In this document: positions 53,030 to 62,820 of the stretch, piece after piece
How positions within the stretch are numbered: position 1 is the first letter of the stretch
Layout of the letters: every line of letters starts with the position of its first letter
Source of the DNA: Tritrichomonas musculus
Taxonomy: Eukaryota; Parabasalia; Tritrichomonadida; Tritrichomonadidae
Direction of reading: 5' to 3'
DNA length: 64,000 nucleotides
NCBI GenBank assembly: GCA_039105265.1
Contig: JAPFFF010000013.1
Coordinates: 186,001-250,000, forward strand
Notes under the pieces: generated by a model
Told to the model about the DNA's origin: nothing
Databases searched by the model: none
Seen by the model: only the letters and a program-made list of their open reading frames with translations
Translations under genes and position numbers: made by a program

Positions 53030-55294
53030 ATGGAAGTTCAAGAATATTTTGAAATAATGAAAACCATTCAGACACATATTATAGAATTATTAGATACTGA
53101 AAATGATACAGATGATGAATCAATAATGAAATTAATTTACGATCATCAAATTAGAGAAGATCGAAGTCTGTTGGCTGCATTAATCAATTTAATAGTCAAT
53201 ATATCAAGTAATCATCATCGACCTTCAAATTTTTTTAAAAAAATTGAAACAATATTTTTGATATTAAAAGATGATATGAGTCACCACTTTTCAAATATTG
53301 AATTATACGATTTTAGCAAAAATAATAAACGTATTTTATTATTTTTCTTTCAAAACAAAATTGTTGTTCCTGATAAATCAATTGCATCTTTTCTAGTTTG
53401 TCAAATTGAAAGCAACACTTCATCTCAAGAAGAACAAAAAAATGACAATGCTTTGTTTTTTTACCCAGAAATAAAAGAATTCATTGATGATGAAGAATTA
53501 AAGGAAAAGATTGAAAAGAGATTGGAGAATTTGCAATTAAATAATTCTATTTTTGATGAAAATAGAACAATTGGTGAAAATGATAATTACATTTGTCATT
53601 TGATTCGTAATGATCTTGTTGAAGAATTTGTTGCATATGTAAATCGTACAAATTATGATCTTTCTTCAAAAATAAAGCCATCAATATTTGAAACCAATAA
53701 TTTTTTGATCAATCATAAATGCCCATCTTTAATTGAATATTCAGCCTTTTTTGGATCCATTCAAATATTACAGTATTTAAATTTTAACAAAGTTCAATTA
53801 ACAAGATCGTTATGGTTATATTGCATTCATAGCAATAATGCAGACCTAGTCCATTTCCTCGAAGACAAACATATTGGAATTGAAGATTATTATCATAAAA
53901 TTTATATTAGTGAAGCAATTAAATGTCATCATAATAATATTGCAAATTATCTTATCAACTGTTTCTCTAGAAATGAAAAAGAAATTGAAAATTTCATATA
54001 TTTTAAAGGGATCAAATATTACAACTTTTCTTTTTTCCCTGAATTTATGAATGACAATGTATTCAATTTTATGTGTGAACTTAACTGCTTTCCTATTTTG
54101 GAAACACTATTAAAAATGGAGAATTTAAATGTTAATATTAAAGGTGCATTAAATGTTTACACAAAAAAAGAAAAAATTGATATTGTTAATTTAATAATTA
54201 AACACAAAAGCATTTTTAATCGTGCTTTTGAAGGATGCACTTCATTATCACAAATAATTATCCCTTTTTCAGTTAATTTTATTGGAGACTTTGCTTTTGA
54301 AAGGTGCATTGCACTAAAGCAAATTGTAATTCCTTCATCAGTTAAAAATATAGGAAACAACTCTTTTGAAGGATGCATATCTTTAGTTCAAATTTCTATT
54401 CCATCCTCAATTATATCTATTGGGAAATATGCATTTTCAAAATGCACTTCTTTGGAACAAATTTTATTTGATAATCATTCTTCTCTTCTTATAATTGATG
54501 ACTACGCTTTTGAAGGATGCAAAGCTTTAAAAGAAATAAGAATTCCACATTCAGTAACAAAAATTGGGAAATTTGCATTTGGTGGTTGCTCTTCTTTGAA
54601 AAATATTGAAATACCAATTTCAGTTGAAGAAGTTAATGGTGGTGCTTTTTTAAAATGTTCTTCTTTAGAAGTTATTTCAATTTGTTCTCAATCAATCAAA
54701 TTAGGGCTTAAAGTATTTGATGGATGCTCCTCTGTTGTTTTAACAAATAATATGAAAATGATTCCTTCATATATGTTTTCTGGATGTTCTACTTTAACAA
54801 AGATAATCCTACCATCTTCCGTTGTATCTATTGAAGACCATGCATTTGAAAAATGCTCGTTTCTCCAATCAATTTCAATTCCTACTTCTGTAACATCTAT
54901 TGGTAATAATGCCTTTGATGGCTGCTCTTCTCTCATTGAAATTTTAATACCATCATCTGTAAATCAAATAGGAAGAAGTGCTTTCAATGGATGCTGTTCT
55001 TTGGTTCAAGTATTAATTCCATCTATTTCATCAATAAAGAATCATTTATTTGCAGGATGCTCATCGTTGACTCAAATTTCGATTCCTTCTTCGGTTACTT
55101 CTATTGGAAATAATGCTTTTTGGAAATGTTCATCTTTAAATCAAATTTCAATTCCATCATCAGTAACTTGGATTGGTAATAATGCATTTTTGGGATGCAA
55201 TTCTCTTGATCAAATAACAATACCATCATCAGTTATTACAATTGGTAAAAATGCTTTTTCATCGCTAACAAAAGTAATTAAAATTAATAAATAA
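53030..55294 (+). CDS. DUF3447-like head fused to LRR_5 (BspA-like) repeats
   Basis: A 754-residue protein from an ATG. Residues 1-330 match the head of the ankyrin protein at 42937 (KPSIFETNNFLINHKCPSLI, EYSAFFGS, ISEAIKCHHNNIANYLINC). From about residue 395, instead of ankyrin repeats, about 15 LRR_5 repeats follow (AFEGCTSLSQIIIPFSVNFIG style) up to the end. There is no signal peptide or transmembrane helix, unlike the BspA-like protein at 18079-22209, so this form is predicted to be intracellular. Function is inferred to be protein binding only. A decayed gene of similar layout lies at 15531-17268. Confidence 0.85.
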   Translation: MEVQEYFEIMKTIQTHIIELLDTENDTDDESIMKLIYDHQIREDRSLLAALINLIVNISSNHHRPSNFFKKIETIFLILKDDMSHHFSNIELYDFSKNNKRILLFFFQNKIVVPDKSIASFLVCQIESNTSSQEEQKNDNALFFYPEIKEFIDDEELKEKIEKRLENLQLNNSIFDENRTIGENDNYICHLIRNDLVEEFVAYVNRTNYDLSSKIKPSIFETNNFLINHKCPSLIEYSAFFGSIQILQYLNFNKVQLTRSLWLYCIHSNNADLVHFLEDKHIGIEDYYHKIYISEAIKCHHNNIANYLINCFSRNEKEIENFIYFKGIKYYNFSFFPEFMNDNVFNFMCELNCFPILETLLKMENLNVNIKGALNVYTKKEKIDIVNLIIKHKSIFNRAFEGCTSLSQIIIPFSVNFIGDFAFERCIALKQIVIPSSVKNIGNNSFEGCISLVQISIPSSIISIGKYAFSKCTSLEQILFDNHSSLLIIDDYAFEGCKALKEIRIPHSVTKIGKFAFGGCSSLKNIEIPISVEEVNGGAFLKCSSLEVISICSQSIKLGLKVFDGCSSVVLTNNMKMIPSYMFSGCSTLTKIILPSSVVSIEDHAFEKCSFLQSISIPTSVTSIGNNAFDGCSSLIEILIPSSVNQIGRSAFNGCCSLVQVLIPSISSIKNHLFAGCSSLTQISIPSSVTSIGNNAFWKCSSLNQISIPSSVTWIGNNAFLGCNSLDQITIPSSVITIGKNAFSSLTKVIKINK

Positions 55295-55608
55295 TTTTTA
55301 TAATGAATATCTAATTTTTACAAAAACAATTTATATCATATTAATCAATATTATTTTGTAAACATAAAAATAACGATTTTTTTGATCGTTTTTCATTCAA
55401 AAAATATTAGAATTTTGAATGGCTTTTCCTTTCGCCAATATAATAAATATAAATATAAAAGTATATAAGCAAATAAATATTTATTGATTTCAAATTATGA
55501 AAAAAGGATGTTCAAAATCATGATGCAAAGATAGTAAATAGCAGCTATTTATTTTAAAATCAAAAATAAATGCATTATGAATAGTTTTAAATAAGTAAAA
55601 AAAAAGAA
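55295..55608. other. Convergent 3' spacer, AT-rich
   Basis: Between two convergent gene ends. No feature seen. Confidence 0.55.
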
Positions 55609-57294
55609 TTAAATGAGTTTGTGTTCGTTTCCTTTCAAACGATCACAAATATCTGCGAATGAAGGACGATCACAAGAATTGTATGACCAACAATCGCTTA
55701 TAAGTTTAGATGAAAAATTGGTGATAAAGCTAGGAATTTCTGCACTTTTTCCATTTGCAACATCAACAAAATTAATGTCAGGATATTTTCCTTTAGTCAG
55801 GATGAGGAAAACAACTACACCAAAAGCAAAAACATCAACTTTTTCATCGTAATCTGTTCTTCCATTAAGAAGTTCAGGTGACATGTATTTCAAACTTCCA
55901 GTCATTTGCGAGTGACTTAATGAACCATCGTCATTTTGGATGAATGTACAAAGACCAAAGTCACACAGCTTAGCAACATTTGCTGAATCGAGTAGAATGT
56001 TTTCGAGCTTTAAATCTCGATGAATGATTCCAAATGAATGAACTTTCTTCATTGCTGAGCTCACGTCAAATATGATTTTAATTCTTTCATCATTTGAAAG
56101 ATCTTTTATTCGCTTCTTCAAATTTGATTCACAATAATCAAGAACAATTGCCGGAGGTTCATTACAATCACCAGGGAAGAAACCATATGTTTTAACAATA
56201 TTTATATCATCAAGTCCATTAAGAACTTCACATTCTTGAAAGAATTTTATCATTTGATTCATCTTTTTGGATTCGTTTTCATCGTCTTCTACAGATGTTT
56301 CTTTTTCCATTTTTTGAGCAATGTCGAGTGTTTCTAAATCAAGAACTTTCATTGCAAATTTAGTTTCTTTTATAACTTCATAAACTTCTGATGTCGTGCC
56401 TCTGCCAATTCGTTTTCCCTTCTTAAAGTTTTTCATTTCGTTTGATTGAAGAATTGTAAATGACAGCTCATTGGCATTCCCTTTCTTTTCGAGTGGTCTT
56501 TCTTTGATACTTTTTATTTTCTTTTTCAGTTCTGAATTTTCTTTATCAATTTTTTTAAGACGTTCTTCGAGCCCTTTGTTTTGAGTTTTTAATGTTGAAT
56601 TTTTTTTATTAATTTCTCCATAACGTTTTTCACATTTTTCTTTTTGAGTTCTCACGCTTGAAATTTCTTCTTTTAGCTTTGAATTTTCTTCTTTTATCTT
56701 TGAATTTTCTTCTTTTAGCTTTGAATTTTCTTCTTTTAGCTTTGAATTTTCTTCTTTTAGCTTTGAATTTTCTTCTTTTATCCTTGAATTTTCTTCTTTT
56801 ATCTTTGAATTTTCTTCTTCTTTTTCTAAAAGAATCCTTTTAATTTCTTCAATTTCTATTGCTAATTCTTTTTCTTTGCTTTTGAATATTGAATTTTCTG
56901 TTTCTGTTTTTATATCAGATCCGGTCTCAGATTCTGTTTCAGATTTTGTTTCAGTTTCTGTCTCAGATCCTGTTTCAGATTTTGTTTCTGTTTCTGTTTT
57001 TGTTTCAGATTCTGCTTTAGTTTTTGTTTCCGATTCTATTTCAGAATCTGAAGAATTACTTTGGATGATAGCCATACTGTATATGGGTGGTGCAGAATTT
57101 GATTCTTCATCAACGTCTTCTGAAACATCTGAAAGTGGAATATCTTCAATTATCAAATTTCCCTCATTTAATTTACTGGATAATGAAGTATCAACTTTCT
57201 TTGAAGTTTTATGAATAGGCTGAACTATTGCACTTTCCGGTAGAGTTTTTGGTATTGCTGGTGGCGGCATTTCAGTTATTTTTCCTTTGTTCAT
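55609..57294 (-). CDS. Coiled-coil protein kinase (TKL-like)
   Basis: A 561-residue protein from an ATG. The Pro/Ser-rich head is followed by Glu/Thr/Ser repeats (about 88-133, units such as SETKTETE). A long coiled coil (about 140-265) includes seven or so heptads of the type EENSK(I/L)K. The kinase domain spans about 290-556: GRGTTSEVYEV (297-307), AMKVL with K316, LDYCESNLKKRI, HRDLKLENIL (425-434), CDFG (444-447), MSPELL and a C-lobe DCWSYNSCDRPSF typical of TKL/Raf-like kinases. All catalytic residues are present, so it should be an active Ser/Thr kinase, with the coiled coil likely causing dimerisation. The nucleotide repeats of 21 bp in the heptads could change number by slippage. Confidence 0.88.
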   Translation of the reverse strand: MNKGKITEMPPPAIPKTLPESAIVQPIHKTSKKVDTSLSSKLNEGNLIIEDIPLSDVSEDVDEESNSAPPIYSMAIIQSNSSDSEIESETKTKAESETKTETETKSETGSETETETKSETESETGSDIKTETENSIFKSKEKELAIEIEEIKRILLEKEEENSKIKEENSRIKEENSKLKEENSKLKEENSKLKEENSKIKEENSKLKEEISSVRTQKEKCEKRYGEINKKNSTLKTQNKGLEERLKKIDKENSELKKKIKSIKERPLEKKGNANELSFTILQSNEMKNFKKGKRIGRGTTSEVYEVIKETKFAMKVLDLETLDIAQKMEKETSVEDDENESKKMNQMIKFFQECEVLNGLDDINIVKTYGFFPGDCNEPPAIVLDYCESNLKKRIKDLSNDERIKIIFDVSSAMKKVHSFGIIHRDLKLENILLDSANVAKLCDFGLCTFIQNDDGSLSHSQMTGSLKYMSPELLNGRTDYDEKVDVFAFGVVVFLILTKGKYPDINFVDVANGKSAEIPSFITNFSSKLISDCWSYNSCDRPSFADICDRLKGNEHKLI

Positions 57295-57954
57295 GAAAAT
57301 TATAAAATATAAAGTTTTGAGTGAAAACTGTGATTATTGAAAAAGTTATCATCATTAGAGGAATTCTTTATAGCACATACAACTTTTTCAGAAGAAAATA
57401 ATCGTCCATTTTTTCGAGCTTTATTTTACATAGAAAAGATTAAAAGTTCCTTGTATTTTTTATTGATTTCTTAATTTATGCCATTTAGAGAATATGTTAA
57501 AGGCGAAATAATCGAAAATTTTCAAAAATGAGATTATTATTTGATTAATAATTATTCTTAAAAATGGTTGATTTAGAGAATCAAATGGCTTGTTGGGCTT
57601 CCTAAATTGATAAAATTTAGGATTTAATGGTTAAAAACAATATTAAATAAGAAAACAAATATTTTTAAATTATTTTAAAGGAATAAAAAAAGCATGAATA
57701 GGGGGTCATGCTATTTTGTTTAAAAAATATTAATTTTAATTTCTCAAAAAGTTTATCTGGACCATATATACATACAAAAAGTTCTCTGTGCTGCAGCACT
57801 GTGCTAAATAATTACACCCTCATCATTAATACAAAAAGTATAGGATAACGAGTTTTTTTTTTTATTTAAATTTTATTCTCCAAAGAACGTTCTCATCTAA
57901 AATAATTTTAGAAAATAAAAGTTTATATAATAATACATTTAGATTCTTAAATAT
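57295..57954. other. AT-rich intergenic DNA
   Basis: Upstream of the coiled-coil kinase. No feature seen. Confidence 0.55.
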
Positions 57955-58149
57955 ATTTTGAATGGACACAAACCATTAAAGCCAGAAAACATTACACAAT
58001 ATCACTGGGAACTCATTCAGACTTGCTGGAAAAATGATTCTAAAGGCATGATAATATTTGAAGAGATTATTGAAACATTGAAAGATGACAAATTTTCACT
58101 CGAAGAATTTGTGATGGAAACAAATCTTGATGAACATCACCAATACTAA
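57955..58149 (+). pseudogene. 3' end fragment of a TKL-type kinase gene
   Basis: The frame reads NGHKPLKPENITQYHWELIQ then CWKNDSKGMIIFEEIIETLK, the αH-αI end of TKL kinases (RP-x-P-x-x-I ... W-x-LI-x-x-CW). The usual Arg-Pro before IF is replaced. The rest of the kinase is absent upstream, so it is a truncated relic. Confidence 0.65.
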
Positions 58150-58452
58150 GAAGAAAAAATATCATAAAGTTGTTTCAAAAATAGGAGTGAATGATTTTGA
58201 CGATGCAAAATATATGAAATTGATAATTTGCCAATTTTTGCCATACATATTATTTTATCAAAATTATCAAAACTGATTAAATTTGAGCATTTATACAATG
58301 TGTTTAACGGTATTACTCTCCTTTTTATTAATTAAAGCTGACAATGAAAAGAAGGCCATATTTAATCAAAAAAGGTGATGAATAGCTAATATTTTTCATT
58401 GTTACAAAATAATGAATATCTAATTAATTTTCAAAAGAGTTTTTTTATTAAT
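58150..58452. other. AT-rich spacer
   Basis: No feature seen. Confidence 0.5.
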
Positions 58453-59316
58453 TTAATCTGATCCTGATTCAGTATCAACATCAGATACATCATTTTTCTT
58501 CTCCTCGGTTTCTGTATCATTATCAGTATCGCTCTCATCTTCATTGCTTTTTGCAGCACTTTTCTTGGCCTTCTTTGCGGCTTCGTCGTGAGCTTTTGTG
58601 TCTTTATCAGTCAGTTGTCTAAAGACAAGATTATAATAAAATCCACCTTTCTTAACTAGTTCATCATGATTTCCAGACTCTTTAATTTCTCCAGCATCAA
58701 ACACATAAATTATATCTGAGTTACGAATTGTTGACAATCTGTGTGCAACTGTGACAGACGTGCAATTTTGAGTAACTTTATCCAAAGCAATTTGAACCTT
58801 CTTTTCACTTTCTGAATCCAATGCTGAAGTAGCTTCATCACAAATTAGTATTATTGGCTTTTTAATAACAGCATGAGCAATAGCAAAACGTTGTCTTTGA
58901 CCTCCAGAAAGAGTTGATCCTTTATCACCAATAAGTGTATCGAGTCCATGCTCAAGTTTTGTCAAAATTTTCTTTGCATTTGCATCTTCATCAGTTGCAT
59001 CATGAGCTCCATATTTTATGTTTTCACGAAGTGAGTTACGGAAAAGAACAGGTTCTTGTCCAACAAGAGCATTTTTCTGATGAAGCCAATGAGGATCAAG
59101 AGTCCTTATATCATGACCATCAAGAAGAACATAACCTTCATTTGCATCGTAATACCTTTCAAGAAGCTGAACACAAGTTGATTTACCTGAACCTGAGTGG
59201 CCAACAAGTGCTCCACTTTGGAACATGCTAAACTTCTTTTTTGTTAATATCAAACGACGATACGTTTTGCATGCACACAAATGATGAAGACTATCTCCTT
59301 TTTTTTTTTTTTTCAT
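58453..59316 (-). pseudogene. ABCB-type (MDR-like) transporter, C-terminal ATPase only
   Basis: The frame encodes one ATP-binding cassette in 287 codons: Walker A GHSGSGKST (39-47), Q-loop GQEPVLF (86-92), signature LSGGQ (136-140), Walker B IILICDEATSALD (155-167) and H-loop VAHRLST (190-196). The sequence around the signature and D-loop fits the second nucleotide-binding domain of P-glycoprotein-type exporters. The acidic Ser/Asp/Glu tail is an added cytosolic extension. No membrane domain precedes it. The first residues (MKKKKK) come from a poly-T tract, and a MITE lies 22 bp upstream. The gene is thus 5'-truncated, with a residual cassette that could be translated but could not transport. 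It may alternatively be spliced to a distant exon, but no evidence is seen. Confidence 0.78.
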
Positions 59317-59337
59317 ATAGTCATATAGTCATATATC

Positions 59338-59502
59338 ATAAAGTCGGATTCAAAAGGCTTGGGACAAACTTTTTGAAAACGATAAGGTCAAATTTATAAA
59401 TCTTTTAGGTCAATTTGTCCCAAGCTGAATGTTTTTTTTTTCTGAGAAACATTGAAAAAAATTGAATGTTGTCCCAAGCATTTTGAATCCGACTTTATAG
59501 TA
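59338..59502. mobile_element. MITE with ~29-bp TIRs next to the truncated ABC gene
   Basis: TAAAGTCGGATTCAAAAGGC at the left and its inverse at 59470-59500 form arms of about 29 bp with one mismatch, both continuing GCTTGGGACAA. The ~100-bp interior repeats TTGTCCCAAGC once more near 59409. TA at both ends may be the target duplication. Confidence 0.6.
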
Positions 59503-60197
59503 TATTAAATTTTTTTTGTTTATTTTGATTTTTTTCGGTCAAAAAGTTTCCATAATTTGATAGAGTGAAAAATAATCATGAACTTTTTCTTGGCACAAAA
59601 AATAAAATAGTGTTCTCGTTTCAATATGCTAATTCAAATAAATTGTATGTATGAATGGTCATATATAAAATATTAATATCTTTTTTATTTGTTTAATATT
59701 TTGTAATTTTATTGCTAAAAATTCTTTCTTAGTAAATTTAATAATCAATGATTTTAATTTTTACAGGAAATGATTAATTTATTAATTTAATCTTTTTTAT
59801 ATATTGAAAAATACATGAAGGCATCATATATTATATGCATTAGTATAATTGAAAATAATAATAAATTCACAAAATTATTCTTCTTTAAAAATTCAAATAT
59901 ATAATGGTATTATCAAAGATAAAAGCTAAAATTGCAATTCATTTTCAAAAGGTATTCTCTTCCAAAATATATTGGTAATGCTGATATATTGTGGTTTAAA
60001 AGAATTTTATTCAAATGCGAAGCAACAAAAATTATCGGGTGGCCTCTTCTCAATTCTCACAAAAAAAATTGAGAACCTTCATTCAAAAAAATAACTTTTT
60101 GAAAGCTGAAATTCTATGAGTTCTTTGAATTTTTTCAATAGAGAACAAATATAAATAAATAAAAGTAATTACTTTAAATCAATTATTATTTTAAAAT
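59503..60197. other. AT-rich DNA before the second hAT remnant
   Basis: No gene seen. A small perfect hairpin, TTCTCAATT against AATTGAGAA, lies at about 60046-60077. Confidence 0.45.
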
Positions 60198-61377
60198 TTG
60201 ATTTATCAAAATCAAAACGGTTCATATTTCAAAGTATTGCTCATCAATTCACAAGATTGTAGAAATATATTTGTTTCATATATATGTCAAACATGTGGCC
60301 AAGTTTATTTGTCCAAAACCGGTGCAAGTGAGCACAAATGTAAATTATATATGATTCAAAAATGGGCTACAGAAAAAGAAAATCATCATAAAAAAGCTAT
60401 TGAATATTTATTAAGATATATATGTACAGCCAACCTTCCTCTTAATTCAACAAAGAATAAATTTTTTAGATTAATGTTCAAAGAATTAGATCCAACATTT
60501 GAAATTCCAAGTTACTCTAAATTAGTTAATTCAATGCATGAATTGGCAGATTCAATTAGAAGTAATATGTTAAATGAAATTAAATTTAAAAAAGTGTCAA
60601 TTTTATTTGATACGTGTTCTAGATGGGGAAAGCACTATCAAGGCATTGTCATATACACAATTCAAAGACTATACTTGTATTCAATTATGGCAACTGAAAA
60701 TTCAACATCATCGATAGAATTGTTAGTGTTTTAGCTGTCAATAAAACAGAAGTTATTGCGATCTGTACTGATAATTTGAGTGCAAATGTCGCAGCATTTG
60801 ATAAAAAAGTGCCAAAAAAAGAGATAGTTTAAAAAATGAAATAAATGTTGAAAAAAATGATGAAAGAAATGATTTAAATAGTCCAAATTTCATTATAGAG
60901 CCTTGCTCTGTTCATTGCAGCAATTCCACAATTAAAGATATGTTTGAAAATGATGAAACTTATGGATTTATTTCAGATAGAATCAATTTTTTGATGGAGC
61001 ACATTCCAAAAGATACTCATCGTCCAAGTTTTAAACCTCGACATAGATCAATTAGATGGATCTCACTTTATAAATGCGCGAAATTTATCCAAAAGAATAA
61101 ATCTAAATTTGAAAACACGCGAATTGATGAAGTAAAAACATCTTTATCCAAAATTGAGGAGAAAATTGGCTGGCAAAATTTAATTCAATTATTAAAGATG
61201 ATGAAAATATTTATGATGAGTTTATCAAAAAATCGTTCCTCAATAGCAGATATTATACCATGTTATATTAAAGCAAGCACAGAATTATTTAATCTGAATA
61301 ATGACGCATCTTTACAACTTGCAAATTATCTCAGAAAACTTTTTGTGTACAAGTGCATTAATTCAATGTGCAATTAA
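60198..61377 (+). pseudogene. hAT transposase, frameshifted and 3'-truncated
   Basis: The first frame (60198-60734) contains a BED-like zinc finger (YICQTCGQVYL, SEHKC) and the hAT N-terminal domain (LNSTKNKFFRLMFKEL, VSILFDTCSRW). A broken middle includes VIAICTDNLSANVAAF (the TDNA-type Asp region). The last frame (60940-61377) has RSIRWISLYKC, equivalent to the RW motif. The C-terminal dimerisation block is missing: the frame ends at 61377, exactly where the foreign-looking cluster begins. It is a different copy from the one at 2556-4370. Confidence 0.72.
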
Positions 61378-61382
61378 CGATA

Positions 61383-61640
61383 TTAAATACTTAAAAGGCG
61401 CTTGGAGCATCGTTCTTGCTGAAATTTTGGCCCTTGAACAGATTGTTTCTGTTCACGTTTGATTTCATTAAATCGATTAACGTAATCATCTACACGTATA
61501 CCTCTAAAATCGATATTCATCTGGTTGATACGATTCTTCAACAACGGTTTCAACTCTCTGATCTTGAGTGATTCATATTCATCAAAACCCGGTAATGATA
61601 GAATATCGGATTTCGTTAGCTTACTCAATAACTTGGTCAT
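61383..61640 (-). CDS. Small unrecognised protein C (left copy), 3'-truncated
   Basis: A frame of 85 residues from an ATG. The first ~67 residues closely match the gene at 63749 (MTKLL-x-L-x-KS-ILSLPGFD, RVDDYVNRFNEI), then similarity stops and 15 unrelated residues run to a stop. The truncation point is near the junction with the hAT remnant. I do not recognise the family; it is basic, helix-prone and lacks any membrane segment. Not found elsewhere in the window. Confidence 0.6.
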   Translation of the reverse strand: MTKLLSKLTKSDILSLPGFDEYESLKIRELKPLLKNRINQMNIDFRGIRVDDYVNRFNEIKREQKQSVQGPKFQQERCSKRLLSI

Positions 61641-61671
61641 TTACGATAAATAAAAAAATAATTTCCATAGT

Positions 61672-61869
61672 CTAACAATAATTTTCATCCACATCAATAT
61701 TAACATTAGTATCGACTTTAATGGTATCATCTATCGAATTAACATTCACGATTACATGTATATGAATATCATCGTATAGTATTCTATCGATTTCATCTTG
61801 AGTCGGTTCCGAGTATTCGACAGCTACATCTATTTTACGACCTCAAACGTCTATGGATTTGAAACTCAT
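61672..61869 (-). pseudogene. Small unrecognised protein B (left copy), early stop
   Basis: ATG at 61869, Inr-like TCACTT just before it. The ninth codon is TGA (61843-61845). After it the frame matches the intact copy at 63551-63718 almost throughout (YSEPTQDEIDRILYDD, then VNVN, KVDTNVNIDV). It seems recently broken. Acidic, probably a small beta-rich protein; family unknown. Confidence 0.55.
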
Positions 61870-61871
61870 TT

Positions 61872-61877
61872 AAGTGA
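61872..61877 (-). promoter_or_regulatory. Inr-like TCACTT before left gene B
   Basis: TTTTTGGTTTCACTTAA directly precedes ATG-AG. It matches the trichomonad initiator TCAYTW, placing a transcription start about 6 bases upstream of the ATG. The same block is seen before 63136 and, slightly changed, before 63551. Confidence 0.5.
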
Positions 61878-61892
61878 AACCAAAAATAGCAT

Positions 61893-62225
61893 TCATTTAC
61901 TCTTCATCAGTTCTATCTTAGTCATATTCGATGTAAGAGCTATCAATTGATCATTAACATATTGCGAGTATCGTTCGTTCATATCGTTTACTAAACAGTA
62001 CACATGCGAATTACATCTAACTTGATAACTCAATGGTCCACAACCCAGTTTATATACCTTTCGTTGACTTGGACTGAAGAAGTAGACTTGTTTACGGAAC
62101 ATATCTGTTCCATCACAAGTAGACACTATTCGTTTAATATCATTCGGATACCTATCTGGAGTAATGAAATGGTAACTCTCTGGTTTAAACCTGAAATCGT
62201 CATAGTACTTGAAGTACTCACTCAT
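61893..62225 (-). CDS. Small unrecognised protein A (left cluster), 110 aa
   Basis: Starts ATG-AGT like its neighbours, with TCACTG a few bases upstream. Residues show a balanced composition with Tyr, Arg, Cys and Pro rarely seen in chance A/T-rich frames (SYHFITPDRYPNDIK, VYKLGCGPLSYQVRCNS). No motif, signal or TM is recognised. Its position in the left cluster equals that of the gene at 63136 in the right, but the two do not look homologous. Confidence 0.6.
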   Translation of the reverse strand: MSEYFKYYDDFRFKPESYHFITPDRYPNDIKRIVSTCDGTDMFRKQVYFFSPSQRKVYKLGCGPLSYQVRCNSHVYCLVNDMNERYSQYVNDQLIALTSNMTKIELMKSK

Positions 62226-62228
62226 TTG

Positions 62229-62234
62229 CAGTGA
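62229..62234 (-). promoter_or_regulatory. Inr-like TCACTG before left gene A
   Basis: TTTTTATCGTCACTGCAA directly precedes ATG-AG, a diverged version of the block before the other cluster genes. Confidence 0.4.
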
Positions 62235-62350
62235 CGATAAAAAGTTAAATTAATATCAGTAGCGTTGTCTTTTACAAATGATCGGTGGAGCTATGGTTTT
62301 GGACCATCAACAGTGTTTTCGCTGATGAGTGAACTCGACGTACAATGCTG

Positions 62351-62390
62351 TTAAGGACGGGTGAAGTACGAAGTACGAAACCCTCCTTAA
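62351..62390. repeat. Hairpin with TTAAGGA...CCTTAA arms
   Basis: TTAAGGACGGGT (62351-62362) can pair with ACCCTCCTTAA (62380-62390). The loop holds GTACGAA twice. It lies in the control region between the two gene clusters. Confidence 0.5.
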
Positions 62391-62434
62391 CCTATCTACT
62401 CTTTCGATTGACTTTACTAATGAAGGAGTAGTAT

Positions 62435-62464
62435 GTATAAGAGGGGGGCGATGGCTATTAAAAT
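62435..62464. repeat. Left arm of perfect 30-bp inverted repeat
   Basis: Contains AGAGGGGGGCGATGGC and ends CTATTAAAAT. Perfect reverse complement of 62705-62734. Looser similarity continues about 6 bp outward (AGTAGTAT against AGTAGATA on the other side). Confidence 0.85.
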
Positions 62465-62704
62465 TCGCTAAAACAATTACGTTAACTTTATACGGTTTTA
62501 CTAGGTCCGAACAACACTCAACAGTTCAGAACCAATTCGAAACACATCGCCGGTATATTGATACCCACTAACTGAAAACTATTACGAAAATAATTGGAAA
62601 CGTTAGAGATACCCATATAAGTCCGATAGTTCGATAAAATCGTTAACAACGTCTGGAAAGTCCATCACAGACGATAATCATATACTAAAAATAATAGAGA
62701 GATC

Positions 62705-62734
62705 ATTTTAATAGCCATCGCCCCCCTCTTATAC
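62705..62734. repeat. Right arm of perfect 30-bp inverted repeat
   Basis: Begins ATTTTAATAG and contains GCCATCGCCCCCCTCT. The 240 bp between the arms are free of long A/T runs and have no open gene. Confidence 0.85.
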
Positions 62735-62820
62735 TATCTACTTTGATTTTGTCACCCTATAGAAATTATTATTATAGTTCAACCGATATTGATTTGTAAC
62801 TGATAAACCTAATAACTAAC

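Noticed and set aside
56658-57214. Plus-strand frames of repeated Phe/Leu or Val/Ser/Asp residues
   Set aside because: Antisense shadows of the coiled-coil and Glu/Thr repeats in the minus-strand kinase.
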